Shown here one piece after another: positions 1 to 8,003 of a stretch of DNA of 64,000 nt; the first letter of the stretch is position 1, and each line of letters opens with the position of its first letter. Source of the DNA: Clostridia bacterium (GTDB lineage: Bacteria; Bacillota; Clostridia; Oscillospirales; CAG-272); the NCBI GenBank assembly GCA_017942005.1, contig JAGAVJ010000025.1, forward strand, positions 1-64,000. The letters are read 5' to 3'. Position numbers and translations under genes: made by a program. The notes beneath the pieces were generated by a model, which did not search any database, was not told the DNA's origin, and saw nothing but the letters and a program-made list of their open reading frames with translations.

Positions 1-3
1 ATG

Positions 4-435
4 GTTATAGCTCCCTGATAGTTCTTGGTATGAAATAACTTTTCAGGAATGCAGAATAGCGTTCTTCTGGTTATAGCTCCCTGATAGTTCTTGGTATGAA
101 ATAACAACTGTTCGCGCCGCAATAGGGGCATTTCTGTTATAGCTCCCTGATAGTTCTTGGTATGAAATAACTGAACACATAGTCACGTTCCGTACCATCC
201 GGTTATAGCTCCCTGATAGTTCTTGGTATGAAATAACACCAGAACCGCCGCCGCCCATCAGAACAATGTTATAGCTCCCTGATAGTTCTTGGTATGAAAT
301 AACTTTTATCCTGATCCGATAGCCCGACCGGTTGTTATAGCTCCCTGATAGTTCTTGGTATGAAATAACTTAAAACAGTAATAGGTTATATTTAATTTTG
401 TTATAGCTCCCTGATAGTTCTTGGTATGAAATAAC
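4..435 (+). CRISPR. Type II-C CRISPR array, 7 repeats and 6 spacers (left end cut by window)
   Basis: Seven identical 36-nt repeats start at 4, 70, 136, 202, 268, 334 and 400; all six spacers are 30 nt. The repeat begins GTTATAGCTCCCTGATAG and ends GAAATAAC, so its ends are complementary (GTTAT/ATAAC). The GTTNTAGCTCCCT start matches the crRNA orientation of known II-C repeats (Neisseria type), which implies crRNA on the plus strand and transcription toward the convergent cas2. The last repeat is not degenerate. The array starts 3 nt into the window, so more repeats, and possibly the leader, lie to the left. Spacer targets cannot be found without a search. Confidence 0.98.
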
Positions 436-445
436 CTATCAGGCC

Positions 446-480
446 AAAACCCCTGAAATCATTACGATTTCAGGGGTTTT
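446..480. terminator. Bidirectional intrinsic terminator between array and cas2
   Basis: Perfect 15-bp inverted repeat, AAAACCCCTGAAATC, 5-nt loop ATTAC, then its complement ending in TTTT. It has A/T tails on both sides, so it can end both the array transcript (plus) and the cas operon (minus). Confidence 0.9.
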
Positions 481-533
481 GTGCTGCAAAAAACAATCAA
501 AAAACAGTAAAAATCTTAAAATTTCCTCGTTTT

Positions 534-854
534 TCAAAAAACCGACAGTTGATCATCCTTTGAAAATTGTTCTTCTTCGACCAGTTCTCCAATCAAAATC
601 CGGATGGATTCATACTGTTTTTCGGTGATCACCAATAGACGAATCGACCCGTTTGCCGGAAGAACGGTATTCAGACGGTTCTCATGCTTTTTCACAGCAT
701 CCATACCGTTGCACACCCTTGCATATACCGAATACTGCACCATATGATATCCGTCCTTGAGCAGAAAATTCCGAAAAGCGGTTGCCGATCTCCTTTCGGC
801 TTTGGTTTTAACGGGAAGATCAAAAAACACAAGCATTCTCATAAATTTACTCAT
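534..854 (-). CDS. cas2: CRISPR-associated endonuclease Cas2
   Basis: 106 aa, normal Cas2 length. Cas2 forms the Cas1-Cas2 spacer-integration complex; it is a ferredoxin-fold dimer. The N-terminal strand MLVFFDLPV carries the family's conserved Asp at the end of beta-1, and RLLVITEKQYESI matches the later strand and helix. The start overlaps the cas1 stop by 8 nt (ATGAGTAA), implying translational coupling; an internal ATG four codons on (MRMLVFFD) is an alternative start. It is the last gene of the minus-strand operon cas9-cas1-cas2. No csn2 or cas4 follows, which fits subtype II-C. Confidence 0.96.
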   Translation of the reverse strand: MSKFMRMLVFFDLPVKTKAERRSATAFRNFLLKDGYHMVQYSVYARVCNGMDAVKKHENRLNTVLPANGSIRLLVITEKQYESIRILIGELVEEEQFSKDDQLSVF

Positions 855-1752
855 ATTCGTGGCGTTTCAAACGTTCGATTTCCGGCAGAAGCAGCGGTTC
901 CTCTGCGGCATCGGAATCATAAAATCGTTCCAGACTGTGAACCATACGTTCAATGGTGTAAGCGCAGCTATGATGCTCTCCGCCGGAAAGCGTTTCATAA
1001 TTCAGAATATTGCATAGCTCCCGCTTTTGCGAAGGCGAAAACGGTTCCTCCGATTGATTTTGAAATACATACAAATCCACAAGCGGGCGGAACGGCTCAA
1101 TCAAATCGTCTGCAAGATTGTATTGATTCAGCTCGCTGCGGTGATGGATGCCGATACACGGCTCAAAGCCGCATCCGGCAAGAACGCGGGCAATGTATCC
1201 GCGGATAATGGCGTAACCGTAATTCAGCGCGGCGTTGATATCCGATTCTTCACCGCGGGTAAACTGGTTTCCGAATAAATAGCGGAAATACAGCGCCGCA
1301 GCCTGTCCCTCAACGTTCGTCGGATCTCCGGACTGCACATTCTTTGTGAAACCTGCAAGCTTTTCATAATAGACGGAATCCACACCGCATAATTCGAGAC
1401 ATTTCGCCTGATTTTTGATTTTTGCTGTTACAATCGTCTGCCACAAACGTTTCAGGCGGGGTTTGCTTTGCGCAAGCTGCGACATCAGACGCTTTCGCTG
1501 CCGGGTGTATTGATTAAACGGCTGTAAGACCGCGCACGGCAAATGCTTTTCATCACAAAAATAAACGCACACACCGGCTTCTGCAAGCGCGGTCATGGTA
1601 TACGCTGTAATCAGTGCAGACCGACTTTCGATCATCAGTGTCCGGATATCTTCAATCGGAACCTTGCGGCAGACTTCTCCCTCAATCACCAACTGTTCGT
1701 TTTTGACAGACAGTCTGGCAGAGGAAGAAATGACAATACTACGGTACCCCAT
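847..1752 (-). CDS. cas1: CRISPR-associated integrase Cas1
   Basis: 301 aa, usual for type II Cas1. It catalyses spacer integration with Cas2. The N-terminal beta domain is followed by the helical catalytic domain: the metal-binding Glu lies in the segment NVEGQAAALYFRYLFG (about residue 147), and the His and acidic residues in GIHHRSELNQYNLADDLIEPF (about 200-220). The start has GAGG seven bases upstream and lies 14 nt after the cas9 stop, so the two are co-transcribed. Confidence 0.97.
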   Translation of the reverse strand: MGYRSIVISSSARLSVKNEQLVIEGEVCRKVPIEDIRTLMIESRSALITAYTMTALAEAGVCVYFCDEKHLPCAVLQPFNQYTRQRKRLMSQLAQSKPRLKRLWQTIVTAKIKNQAKCLELCGVDSVYYEKLAGFTKNVQSGDPTNVEGQAAALYFRYLFGNQFTRGEESDINAALNYGYAIIRGYIARVLAGCGFEPCIGIHHRSELNQYNLADDLIEPFRPLVDLYVFQNQSEEPFSPSQKRELCNILNYETLSGGEHHSCAYTIERMVHSLERFYDSDAAEEPLLLPEIERLKRHEYE

Positions 1753-1766
1753 AAAAATACCTCACA

Positions 1767-4700
1767 TCATTCCGGACGCTTTCGCTTTGAAAAATCCTGC
1801 CGCTTTTCTCTGCCGACTTTATGAACGTCGCCAAGAATCCCGACGGTATATTTTTCAATTTTCAGCATGGTCTTACCAATGGAACGATGTTCATATGTGT
1901 TGTCATGCGTAATTCCATTTAAAAAAGCATTTGCAATGTCCATTCCTTTATAGTAAAGGAAAAGCCCCTGTTTACCGTCCACCGTTCTTTGCGGCTGAAG
2001 CGTACTGTTTTTATTGACCGCATTGATTTTCATATCCCGTTTGGAATAAATTCGGATTAAATCGCTCGGATAAAGCGAAAATTGAAAATCTTCGTCCCGC
2101 ATCAATTTTGGTGGTTTCCTTTGTATCGGAGCGTACATCGGTAAATTTGGTTTGACGGTATCGGACACATAAATAGGAACAAAATAGTACCCCTCTCCAT
2201 CTACATAAAACACATCACAGCGTACCATGGAGCCGTTATTGGCAGCACCGGCACCTTGCAGTACCGGAACCAGAGAGGATGCTTTTTCACATACCTTGAC
2301 TTTTTTCACGATAGGTCCCTCTGTTCCGTCTGCCTTGGGTTTACGGAAAGGTTTTTCTTCTTCTGCAAAGGCTTTCTTACTGTCACCGCCGTATTCTGCG
2401 AGCCGCTTTTTCAGCGCTTCATACAGAAGGATATCGCTGTCAGGGTTGTAGTAGTTTTCGATTTCTCCGTCTTTGCCAAGCTTCAAAGCGGTCAACGGGA
2501 CTTTCGATACGCTCATACCGTCCTGTGCATAACGAGCGCTGCGTATCGTTTCCAGATGCGCTGCTCCTGTGATTTTATGGTTGCTCATACGGGAGACAAA
2601 CGGCGGTTTGATTGTATCGATGTCAATGCCAAGATAATTCTCAAAATTTTCTTGATTGAGCAGCTCATGCAGTCTGATTTCATCATCGGTCGTGCGGGCA
2701 ACCAGTTCTTCATAAAAATACTCCCACGGTTTTGGAAACCGTTCCTTTACTTCACCGGTTTTCCGATTGATTTTTAAAAGTGGTTCTTCCGAATTTTTTG
2801 TTTCCTGATAATATTCATAATCAGAAATTCTTTGTATCATTCCCTGCGTGATACATGCGATAACAACTGCATCCACTGCATGATGTAAATCTCCGTTTTC
2901 ACGGACTTTTGTAATTCCCCAACGTTTCCGGACATAGGACGTAATTGCGCCGTTCACAGCTTTTACATGCTGCTTTTTTCCGTTGGCAAATTCTGTAAAC
3001 AGTAAATGATCTTTGATATAATTGTACATAAAGGCGGAACTGTACTGGGTATCCTGTAAATTGCGCTGTTTCCATTCTGCTGCGTCGGTGATTTCTTCTT
3101 TCAGCAGTCTGGATTTTTTTGCATAGCTTAGGTTCGATTGCTTTACACGGATGATAAATTGGTCGCGCTCTTTACCTTGTAAGTATTGCAGCGGCAGGCG
3201 GTCTCTTTTTTGCCTGTTTTCGCTTGCCAGCACCAATACCTTATTCACCATTCTGTCGTCAAAACAGATGCTGTAGGGAACGATGTGGTCTACATCGACA
3301 TATCCCGGTTCACAAAGACGTTCTGGTGAAATGGGATCTCCGGAATAAAGACATCTTCCGTCCTGTTCCTTCCACAATTTGAGTTTTACTATATCCTGAC
3401 CGCGGGGATTGGATACGCCGTATTCCATCAGTTGTTTGATACAATTTTCATTTCTACTTGCATTTTCTTTCTGGTCCTTTTCAATTTTAGAACGCTTTTG
3501 TAAATCGTACGAGAGTTCTCTTGCAAGCTCCACATTGATGTAAACAGGGCTTTCTTCCATTTCACGGATGATGGCATTGATTACCTTGATGGTTTGGGAA
3601 ATTGCACGGCGTACCACCGGATTGGTAATGCTGCTATCATCGGCTGACAGCGGAGGTAAGTATTTTTGCACGGTTGTTTTCTGTGCTTCAAGCGTATATC
3701 CGGCAGCGGTACACGCTTTGTCATAGGTCAATCCTTCCATTAAAAAGGGAAGAATTTTCTTGCATGCTTTGATGGACAAATGACCGAATTTGGGGAAATT
3801 TGGCAGTTCTAATAGCTTGGTAATTACCGGTTCGGAAATATTGGCGTTATTCAGGTCTTGTATAATTTTTTCATCCGACTGGTTTTTGCAGAAGGCTTCG
3901 CCAATCGCATCCAGCTGATCGTGTGTTAATTCCTGGAATGCTTCTGTCGATACTTGCGATACACATTTTTTAATTTTATGATAAATTTCAAGGGATTTTA
4001 TTTTGGTTTTCTTTTCTGCGGCATCCCGCTCTCCGTTTTTAAATTGGATACCGACAAATACGGCATCGTCTGGAAGTTTTAGCGCTTTTCGGATGTTTGT
4101 ATAATTTATTTCTGCTTTTTCATGTGCCAATTCATATACAACTTGTCTTTCTTCTTTGTTTAAGGGAAGCGTTTCCCCATCGTGGATGATGCGGATATGG
4201 TTGATTGTTTGACAGAGATTGAACAACTGAAAGGAATAGGATGCTTTTGCGGCGCGGACCTCATACGGTTCAAATGTGCATTTTCCGCGCATCCGCTCTA
4301 CTTGATTTCCGCTGTATGGTCCGCAAGCGGGACCGTATGCAAAGGAACGCTGACTCAATAAAATATCCAAGTATGCGTTTTCAATTTCTTCACTTGCAAA
4401 CGCTGCTTGCTTTTCTCTTTGCGACGCGAAGATCATTTTTGCTTCTTCTTCAACCGCGCTCCGGTCAATCGTATTGCTGTAGCTTTCTGCTTTGTTGCGT
4501 TTATACGCGGCAAATTTTTCGTCACGGTAGAACATTTCGCCGACGGTACGGTAGCCCTTGTCTATACAAAGCTGCTTGTTTTCCGTTACTGCCTTTAACA
4601 GTTTTCCGTTTTCTTCTGTTTCTGATTTGGGCGATTTTCGATTAGAGGAAAATCCCCGTCTCTGTGCGAGATGAATGAGAATTCTTGCAAATTCCTCCGG

Positions 4701-5039
4701 CGTTACAAGCTCGTCCAATGCTCTTGTACGTAATTCATAGATATCTGTAACCGGGGCATCATATAGGGTAGAAAGCTGTTCTTCCGTTATGATGTTTGAG
4801 GAAACAATCAATCCTCGAATGCGTTCCAATCGGTGCCTGTGCCGCCGCAATCTCCTTCTTGCGCCGCGCGCCTCCCGTCGGGGGAGTGCAAGGGAAGAGC
4901 CGTCTTTGGGATTTTCTGCAAGATCAAATATGCGGCTCCCCAGTTTGATGATTCGACACGGATTATCCTCTGAATCCAATGCAAGAACTGCATATCCAAC
5001 AGATGTTATTCCAATGTCTACTCCTATACCATATCGCAT
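1767..5039 (-). CDS. cas9: RNA-guided endonuclease Cas9, type II-C
   Basis: 1090 aa, in the compact II-C range. RuvC-I is at the N-terminus (GVDIGITSVGYA, catalytic Asp8). An Arg-rich bridge helix spans about 54-76 (RREARGARRRLRRHRHRLER). RuvC-II is near 505 (INVELARELSYD), the HNH nuclease near 585 (VDVDHIVPYS, with a following Asn at SENRQKR), and RuvC-III near 720 (DLHHAVDAVVIA). All catalytic residues are present, so it should be active. The C-terminal third holds the PAM-interacting region, but the PAM cannot be read from sequence. It heads the operon; the ribosome site is separated from the ATG by a hairpin (see 5040-5080), and an upstream small frame overlaps its start. No convincing tracrRNA is seen in the window. 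Confidence 0.97.
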   Translation of the reverse strand: MRYGIGVDIGITSVGYAVLALDSEDNPCRIIKLGSRIFDLAENPKDGSSLALPRREARGARRRLRRHRHRLERIRGLIVSSNIITEEQLSTLYDAPVTDIYELRTRALDELVTPEEFARILIHLAQRRGFSSNRKSPKSETEENGKLLKAVTENKQLCIDKGYRTVGEMFYRDEKFAAYKRNKAESYSNTIDRSAVEEEAKMIFASQREKQAAFASEEIENAYLDILLSQRSFAYGPACGPYSGNQVERMRGKCTFEPYEVRAAKASYSFQLFNLCQTINHIRIIHDGETLPLNKEERQVVYELAHEKAEINYTNIRKALKLPDDAVFVGIQFKNGERDAAEKKTKIKSLEIYHKIKKCVSQVSTEAFQELTHDQLDAIGEAFCKNQSDEKIIQDLNNANISEPVITKLLELPNFPKFGHLSIKACKKILPFLMEGLTYDKACTAAGYTLEAQKTTVQKYLPPLSADDSSITNPVVRRAISQTIKVINAIIREMEESPVYINVELARELSYDLQKRSKIEKDQKENASRNENCIKQLMEYGVSNPRGQDIVKLKLWKEQDGRCLYSGDPISPERLCEPGYVDVDHIVPYSICFDDRMVNKVLVLASENRQKRDRLPLQYLQGKERDQFIIRVKQSNLSYAKKSRLLKEEITDAAEWKQRNLQDTQYSSAFMYNYIKDHLLFTEFANGKKQHVKAVNGAITSYVRKRWGITKVRENGDLHHAVDAVVIACITQGMIQRISDYEYYQETKNSEEPLLKINRKTGEVKERFPKPWEYFYEELVARTTDDEIRLHELLNQENFENYLGIDIDTIKPPFVSRMSNHKITGAAHLETIRSARYAQDGMSVSKVPLTALKLGKDGEIENYYNPDSDILLYEALKKRLAEYGGDSKKAFAEEEKPFRKPKADGTEGPIVKKVKVCEKASSLVPVLQGAGAANNGSMVRCDVFYVDGEGYYFVPIYVSDTVKPNLPMYAPIQRKPPKLMRDEDFQFSLYPSDLIRIYSKRDMKINAVNKNSTLQPQRTVDGKQGLFLYYKGMDIANAFLNGITHDNTYEHRSIGKTMLKIEKYTVGILGDVHKVGREKRQDFSKRKRPE

Positions 5040-5140
5040 ATAGATACCATCGCTTTCGATATACGAAAGCTTCCTTTCTTGGAAAATATAGATATTTTGT
5101 AAAGGAAAATTATTCCCTCAACATCAACTGAAATTATCAT
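5024..5140 (-). CDS. Possible 38-codon leader peptide overlapping the cas9 start
   Basis: An ATG at 5140 follows a good ribosome site (GGGAGG, 10 nt upstream) and opens a 38-codon frame that stops at 5026-5024, 16 nt inside cas9 in another frame. It lies wholly inside the cas9 leader, so its translation would run through the cas9 hairpin and start. The peptide (starts MIISVDVEGIIFLYK) resembles nothing I know. It may be a chance frame; the ribosome site and the overlap are the only support. Confidence 0.3.
   Translation of the reverse strand: MIISVDVEGIIFLYKISIFSKKGSFRISKAMVSICDMV
5040..5080 (-). promoter_or_regulatory. Hairpin-bridged ribosome binding site of cas9
   Basis: On the minus strand AAGAAAGGA (5080-5072) is followed by a perfect 7-bp hairpin, GCTTTCG-ATATA-CGAAAGC in plus-strand terms (5052-5070). 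A 12-nt stretch, GATGGTATCTAT, then leads to the ATG. The Shine-Dalgarno is about 30 nt from the start in primary sequence, and only the hairpin brings it near. This is the same module as at several other genes in the window. Confidence 0.7.
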
Positions 5141-5232
5141 AACTCTATATCCTCCCAAATGATTTTATTTAGGCAAAGTTGATACAAATGTTTTGCAGCT
5201 TAAAAATAATGTATCTCCCAAATAATATTCTT

Positions 5233-5261
5233 ATTATAGCATATTAAATTCTATAATTCAA
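5233..5261 (-). promoter_or_regulatory. Sigma-A promoter of the cas9-cas1-cas2 operon
   Basis: Minus strand: -35 TTGAAT (5261-5256), 17-bp spacer, extended -10 TGCTATAAT with TATAAT at 5238-5233. The predicted start is near 5226, giving a leader of about 187 nt before cas9. The leader has two ATTTGGGAG direct repeats and a GATACA/TGTATC hairpin. Confidence 0.75.
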
Positions 5262-5303
5262 TAGTTTTATAGAAAAATTTTCAAAAAATAATTGTAAATT
5301 GTG

Positions 5304-6407
5304 TCATCCTTCTGCAAACCATAAAACACGCCCATCACACATACGGACACCAATGCTGATGAAATTGTCTGATAGCGGTCGTTTGAGCGTATAATATCGT
5401 ACACCGTGACGGTCTTCATAAACCGTATCGTCCCGGGATAAGTCCTCCAAGGTGACGGGGACGCCGACCTTTGATAAAAATGCGAATGCCATGGAACAAA
5501 GATCATTGTCTGACAATGCGCGTGTCACGCATTCTGCGTCGGAATGAGGAGCGGTCGGCATGAGCGCATAACGGATTAAGTGTCCGCCGTGTGCGGTTAG
5601 CTCTGCATATCCGCTTTTGCAGGTAAAGCGGTACAGTTCCGGTGTACCGTTTGATAGTTCCGGCGTTTTTTCAAGGCGGAAGAACATACCGCCGCTGTCA
5701 GGCAGGTCGTTTAAAATCGCTTCGGCTTCCGCACTGGATATCATTGGCTCACCGCGATACAAATCGACGCCGTGTGATCCGGTAGGACCGTCGGTTTCCT
5801 CTTTCAGAAGCGTTTTTGCCAAAAGACGTGCTGTATCCGGCGCAAAAGAACGTGACAGTGCGGAAAGCGCTTCCTGTGTGGTTTGTACTGCGGATGAAGA
5901 AAATGCCGATTGCCCTGGAACCGGTATTTCCTGTGCAGCCGTCAGTGCAAGTTCTGCAAGCAATGCAGCGCAGCGGTCCGCGCAGACGGAATATACCGTT
6001 TTTGTGGTTTCATCTTCCATTTCCTCCATGGAAACCGTGGAGAGCGCATGATAAAAAATATCTGCGTCATAAGCGGCGGAAGCTGCCGGATCGTCACTGG
6101 GCAAAAGCGCGGCACACGTGTGAATGGCAGCGCAGTGTTCTGCAATGGCTCTGAAATCGGTTTCCGCTGCGGATGCCAATGAAAGCGATTCCTTGACCGA
6201 ATACGCATTTTCTGCCATATGAAACAAAACGGATGCACGTATCTGCTGCTTTTGCTTGGCTGTATGAAGCCGTTCTTTCTGCAAAAGCAATAATGCCGCA
6301 CAGGTGACAGCGGCAAAGGTCGTTAAAAACGCAAAGACGCGGACTGTTTTTCTGCGGGAAAACGGAAAAGCAGTTGTTTTTTTGTGTGCAGACGGTGTTT
6401 TTTTCAT
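5304..6407 (-). CDS. YpeB-like membrane-anchored germination/PepSY protein
   Basis: 367 aa. A Lys/Arg-rich start and one membrane segment (VRVFAFLTTFAAVTCAALLL, about 25-45) are followed by a mainly helical Ala/Glu-rich domain. The C-terminal half has PepSY-like repeats ending in SDNFISIGVRMCDGRVLWF, the pattern of the YpeB tail. In Bacillus, YpeB stabilises the spore cortex-lytic enzyme SleB; no sleB neighbour is seen here. Start: an in-frame ATG 36 nt upstream (6443) exists, but the ATG at 6407 sits exactly 14 nt after the hairpin of the bridged leader, as in other copies, so I prefer it. The YpeB assignment rests on architecture and the C-terminal motif only. Confidence 0.6.
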   Translation of the reverse strand: MKKTPSAHKKTTAFPFSRRKTVRVFAFLTTFAAVTCAALLLLQKERLHTAKQKQQIRASVLFHMAENAYSVKESLSLASAAETDFRAIAEHCAAIHTCAALLPSDDPAASAAYDADIFYHALSTVSMEEMEDETTKTVYSVCADRCAALLAELALTAAQEIPVPGQSAFSSSAVQTTQEALSALSRSFAPDTARLLAKTLLKEETDGPTGSHGVDLYRGEPMISSAEAEAILNDLPDSGGMFFRLEKTPELSNGTPELYRFTCKSGYAELTAHGGHLIRYALMPTAPHSDAECVTRALSDNDLCSMAFAFLSKVGVPVTLEDLSRDDTVYEDRHGVRYYTLKRPLSDNFISIGVRMCDGRVLWFAEG

Positions 6408-6465
6408 AAGTATGCCTATGGGGCTGCTGCAAGCTGAAAACATGCAACAGCCTTATTTCCTTTCT
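6408..6465 (-). promoter_or_regulatory. Hairpin-bridged ribosome binding site of the ypeB-like gene
   Basis: Minus strand: AGAAAGGA (6465-6458), five bases, a 10-bp hairpin GGCTGTTGCA/TGCAGCAGCC (one G-U pair in the RNA, 11-nt loop, 6452-6422), then CCATAGGCATACTT (14 nt) and ATG. Confidence 0.65.
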
Positions 6466-6540
6466 GATTGGATTACATGCAGTTTCACCGTTTTCATTAA
6501 TCATGATACCGTATGGTTTTCAGATTTCCCGTATAAATAT

Positions 6541-6569
6541 TTGACAATACACACATAATGTGGTATAAT
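6541..6569 (+). promoter_or_regulatory. Sigma-A promoter of holB
   Basis: Consensus -35 TTGACA (6541-6546), 17-bp spacer, -10 TATAAT (6564-6569). The start site would be near 6576, about 85 nt before holB. Confidence 0.85.
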
Positions 6570-6661
6570 ATACGCACAACATATTGTGTTTTACAAGCCA
6601 TACGGCTTTATTCGTATATGATATATTTTTTATAGGAGACAAATGGAAAAAGGTTTTCGAT

Positions 6662-7834
6662 ATGAACATCGACTTATCCGCACTGTACGGTAACGACGAA
6701 ATGCGGGAAATGCTGAAAGCAAAACTGAGTGCAAAAAGTATTTCTCACGCATATGGAATTGCAGGTCCCAGAGGATCGGGAAAGAAAACGTTGGCGTTCC
6801 TTCTCTGTGCAGCATTATGCTGTGAAGAGGAAACGACCCGCCCCTGTATGCGGTGTCCGTCGTGCAAAAAAATTTTGTCGGCACAGTCGCCGGATTTCAT
6901 GACGCTTGGGATAGAAGGTGTGCCGCCGCTGCTTCCCGATGCAAAATCCATTGCTGCGCTGACAGACGCCCCCAAAAAGGAGGCGGAGCTGCCGAAGTCC
7001 ATCGGTGTCGATGCAATTCGCGCCATGCAGGCAGATGCCTATATCAAGCCAAATGATCTGGAACGCAAACTATATATCATCGGGCACGCAGAACGAATGA
7101 CAGTGCAGGCACAGAACGCGCTTTTAAAAATTTTAGAGGAACCGCCTGCATCGGTTGTATTTTTCCTTTTGACTGAAAATCCGGCGGCACTTCTGACAAC
7201 GGTACGTTCCCGTATACAGATGTTAAAAACAGAGGTGTTTTGTGACGAACAGCTGCAAGACTATCTTTTGCAGGAGGACACCCATGCCAAAGCCTTGGCA
7301 AAAAAAGACCCTGCGCAGTTTCGTCTGCTTTTGCATCTTGCAAACGGCTGTATCGGAAATGCAAAAGCCTATATCAAAGCGACGGCCAAGGAACTGGCAG
7401 CCGACCCTGTTTATGAAGCGCATGTCACGGTTACACAGTGTCTTGCCTGTGTGTTTGCCAAAGAACTGCCAAACGACAGCCCGGTACTGGCAAAAGATAC
7501 ACATCTTCCCAGAAAAACGGAGCTGCTTGGAATCCTTGCTTCCCGTATGGAAACAAGAGAACAGCTGCGTGCGGGCTTAGACGCATTGCTGCTTGCGCTG
7601 CGGGACTTTACTGTCTGCACATTGCTTTTGGAGGATGATTCTGTTCCCATGCTGTTTTTTGAGGATGCGGCGCAGCCAAGGGCGCTTGGGGAAACCGTTT
7701 CACCAAATGTGCTTGCAGAGGTATCGGCAGAACTGAATGTACTGCGTGCATCGCTTGACGCCAATCCCAATGTAGGATTGGTGCAGGAAAGAATCGCTGA
7801 ACTGCTTATGAAACTGCGTTTTGGCGGAATATAA
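6662..7834 (+). CDS. holB: DNA polymerase III delta-prime-like clamp-loader subunit
   Basis: 390 aa. AAA+ clamp-loader subunit of the replisome. Walker A GPRGSGKKT lies near residue 31, a four-Cys zinc knuckle (CCEEETTRPCMRCPSC) near 50-65, and the helix NALLKILEEPPASVVFFLLTE is typical of DnaX/HolB. The start ATG at 6662 has AAAAGG seven bases upstream; an earlier in-frame ATG at 6584 lacks a site. The next gene is ricT, a common order in Clostridia (holB followed by the PSP1 gene). The C-terminal half is less conserved, as expected for delta-prime. Confidence 0.88.
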   Translation: MNIDLSALYGNDEMREMLKAKLSAKSISHAYGIAGPRGSGKKTLAFLLCAALCCEEETTRPCMRCPSCKKILSAQSPDFMTLGIEGVPPLLPDAKSIAALTDAPKKEAELPKSIGVDAIRAMQADAYIKPNDLERKLYIIGHAERMTVQAQNALLKILEEPPASVVFFLLTENPAALLTTVRSRIQMLKTEVFCDEQLQDYLLQEDTHAKALAKKDPAQFRLLLHLANGCIGNAKAYIKATAKELAADPVYEAHVTVTQCLACVFAKELPNDSPVLAKDTHLPRKTELLGILASRMETREQLRAGLDALLLALRDFTVCTLLLEDDSVPMLFFEDAAQPRALGETVSPNVLAEVSAELNVLRASLDANPNVGLVQERIAELLMKLRFGGI

Positions 7835-7847
7835 CGAAATGTAAGAT

Positions 7848-7960
7848 GTCCTCCCCCCTCCCGCCCTATAGACAGCGAAAACTTCCTACTTAGTTTGAAT
7901 GATGGGGGATTGTCCTTCCTTAGAATTTTCTGTAGAAGAAAGGAACCCTTTGCATGCTTC
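7848..7960 (+). repeat. Interspersed repeat family D, partial copy
   Basis: Starts AAGATGTCCTCC with CTCCCGCCCTATAG, and later TTAGAATTTTCTGTAG. Both blocks recur in the copies at 22525-22665 and 26585-26735. It ends just before the ricT start region. Confidence 0.5.
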
Positions 7961-8003
7961 TGATTGTGCCGATTACAGCAAAGCGGATACATGTGAAGGC
8001 AGA

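Noticed and set aside
43..258. 71-codon minus-strand frame with a repeated peptide VISYQELSGSYN
   Set aside because: It is the CRISPR repeat read through in one frame; 66-bp periodicity keeps it open.
4..435. Spacers matching sequence inside this window
   Set aside because: No match noticed by eye to any gene here; a real search is needed.
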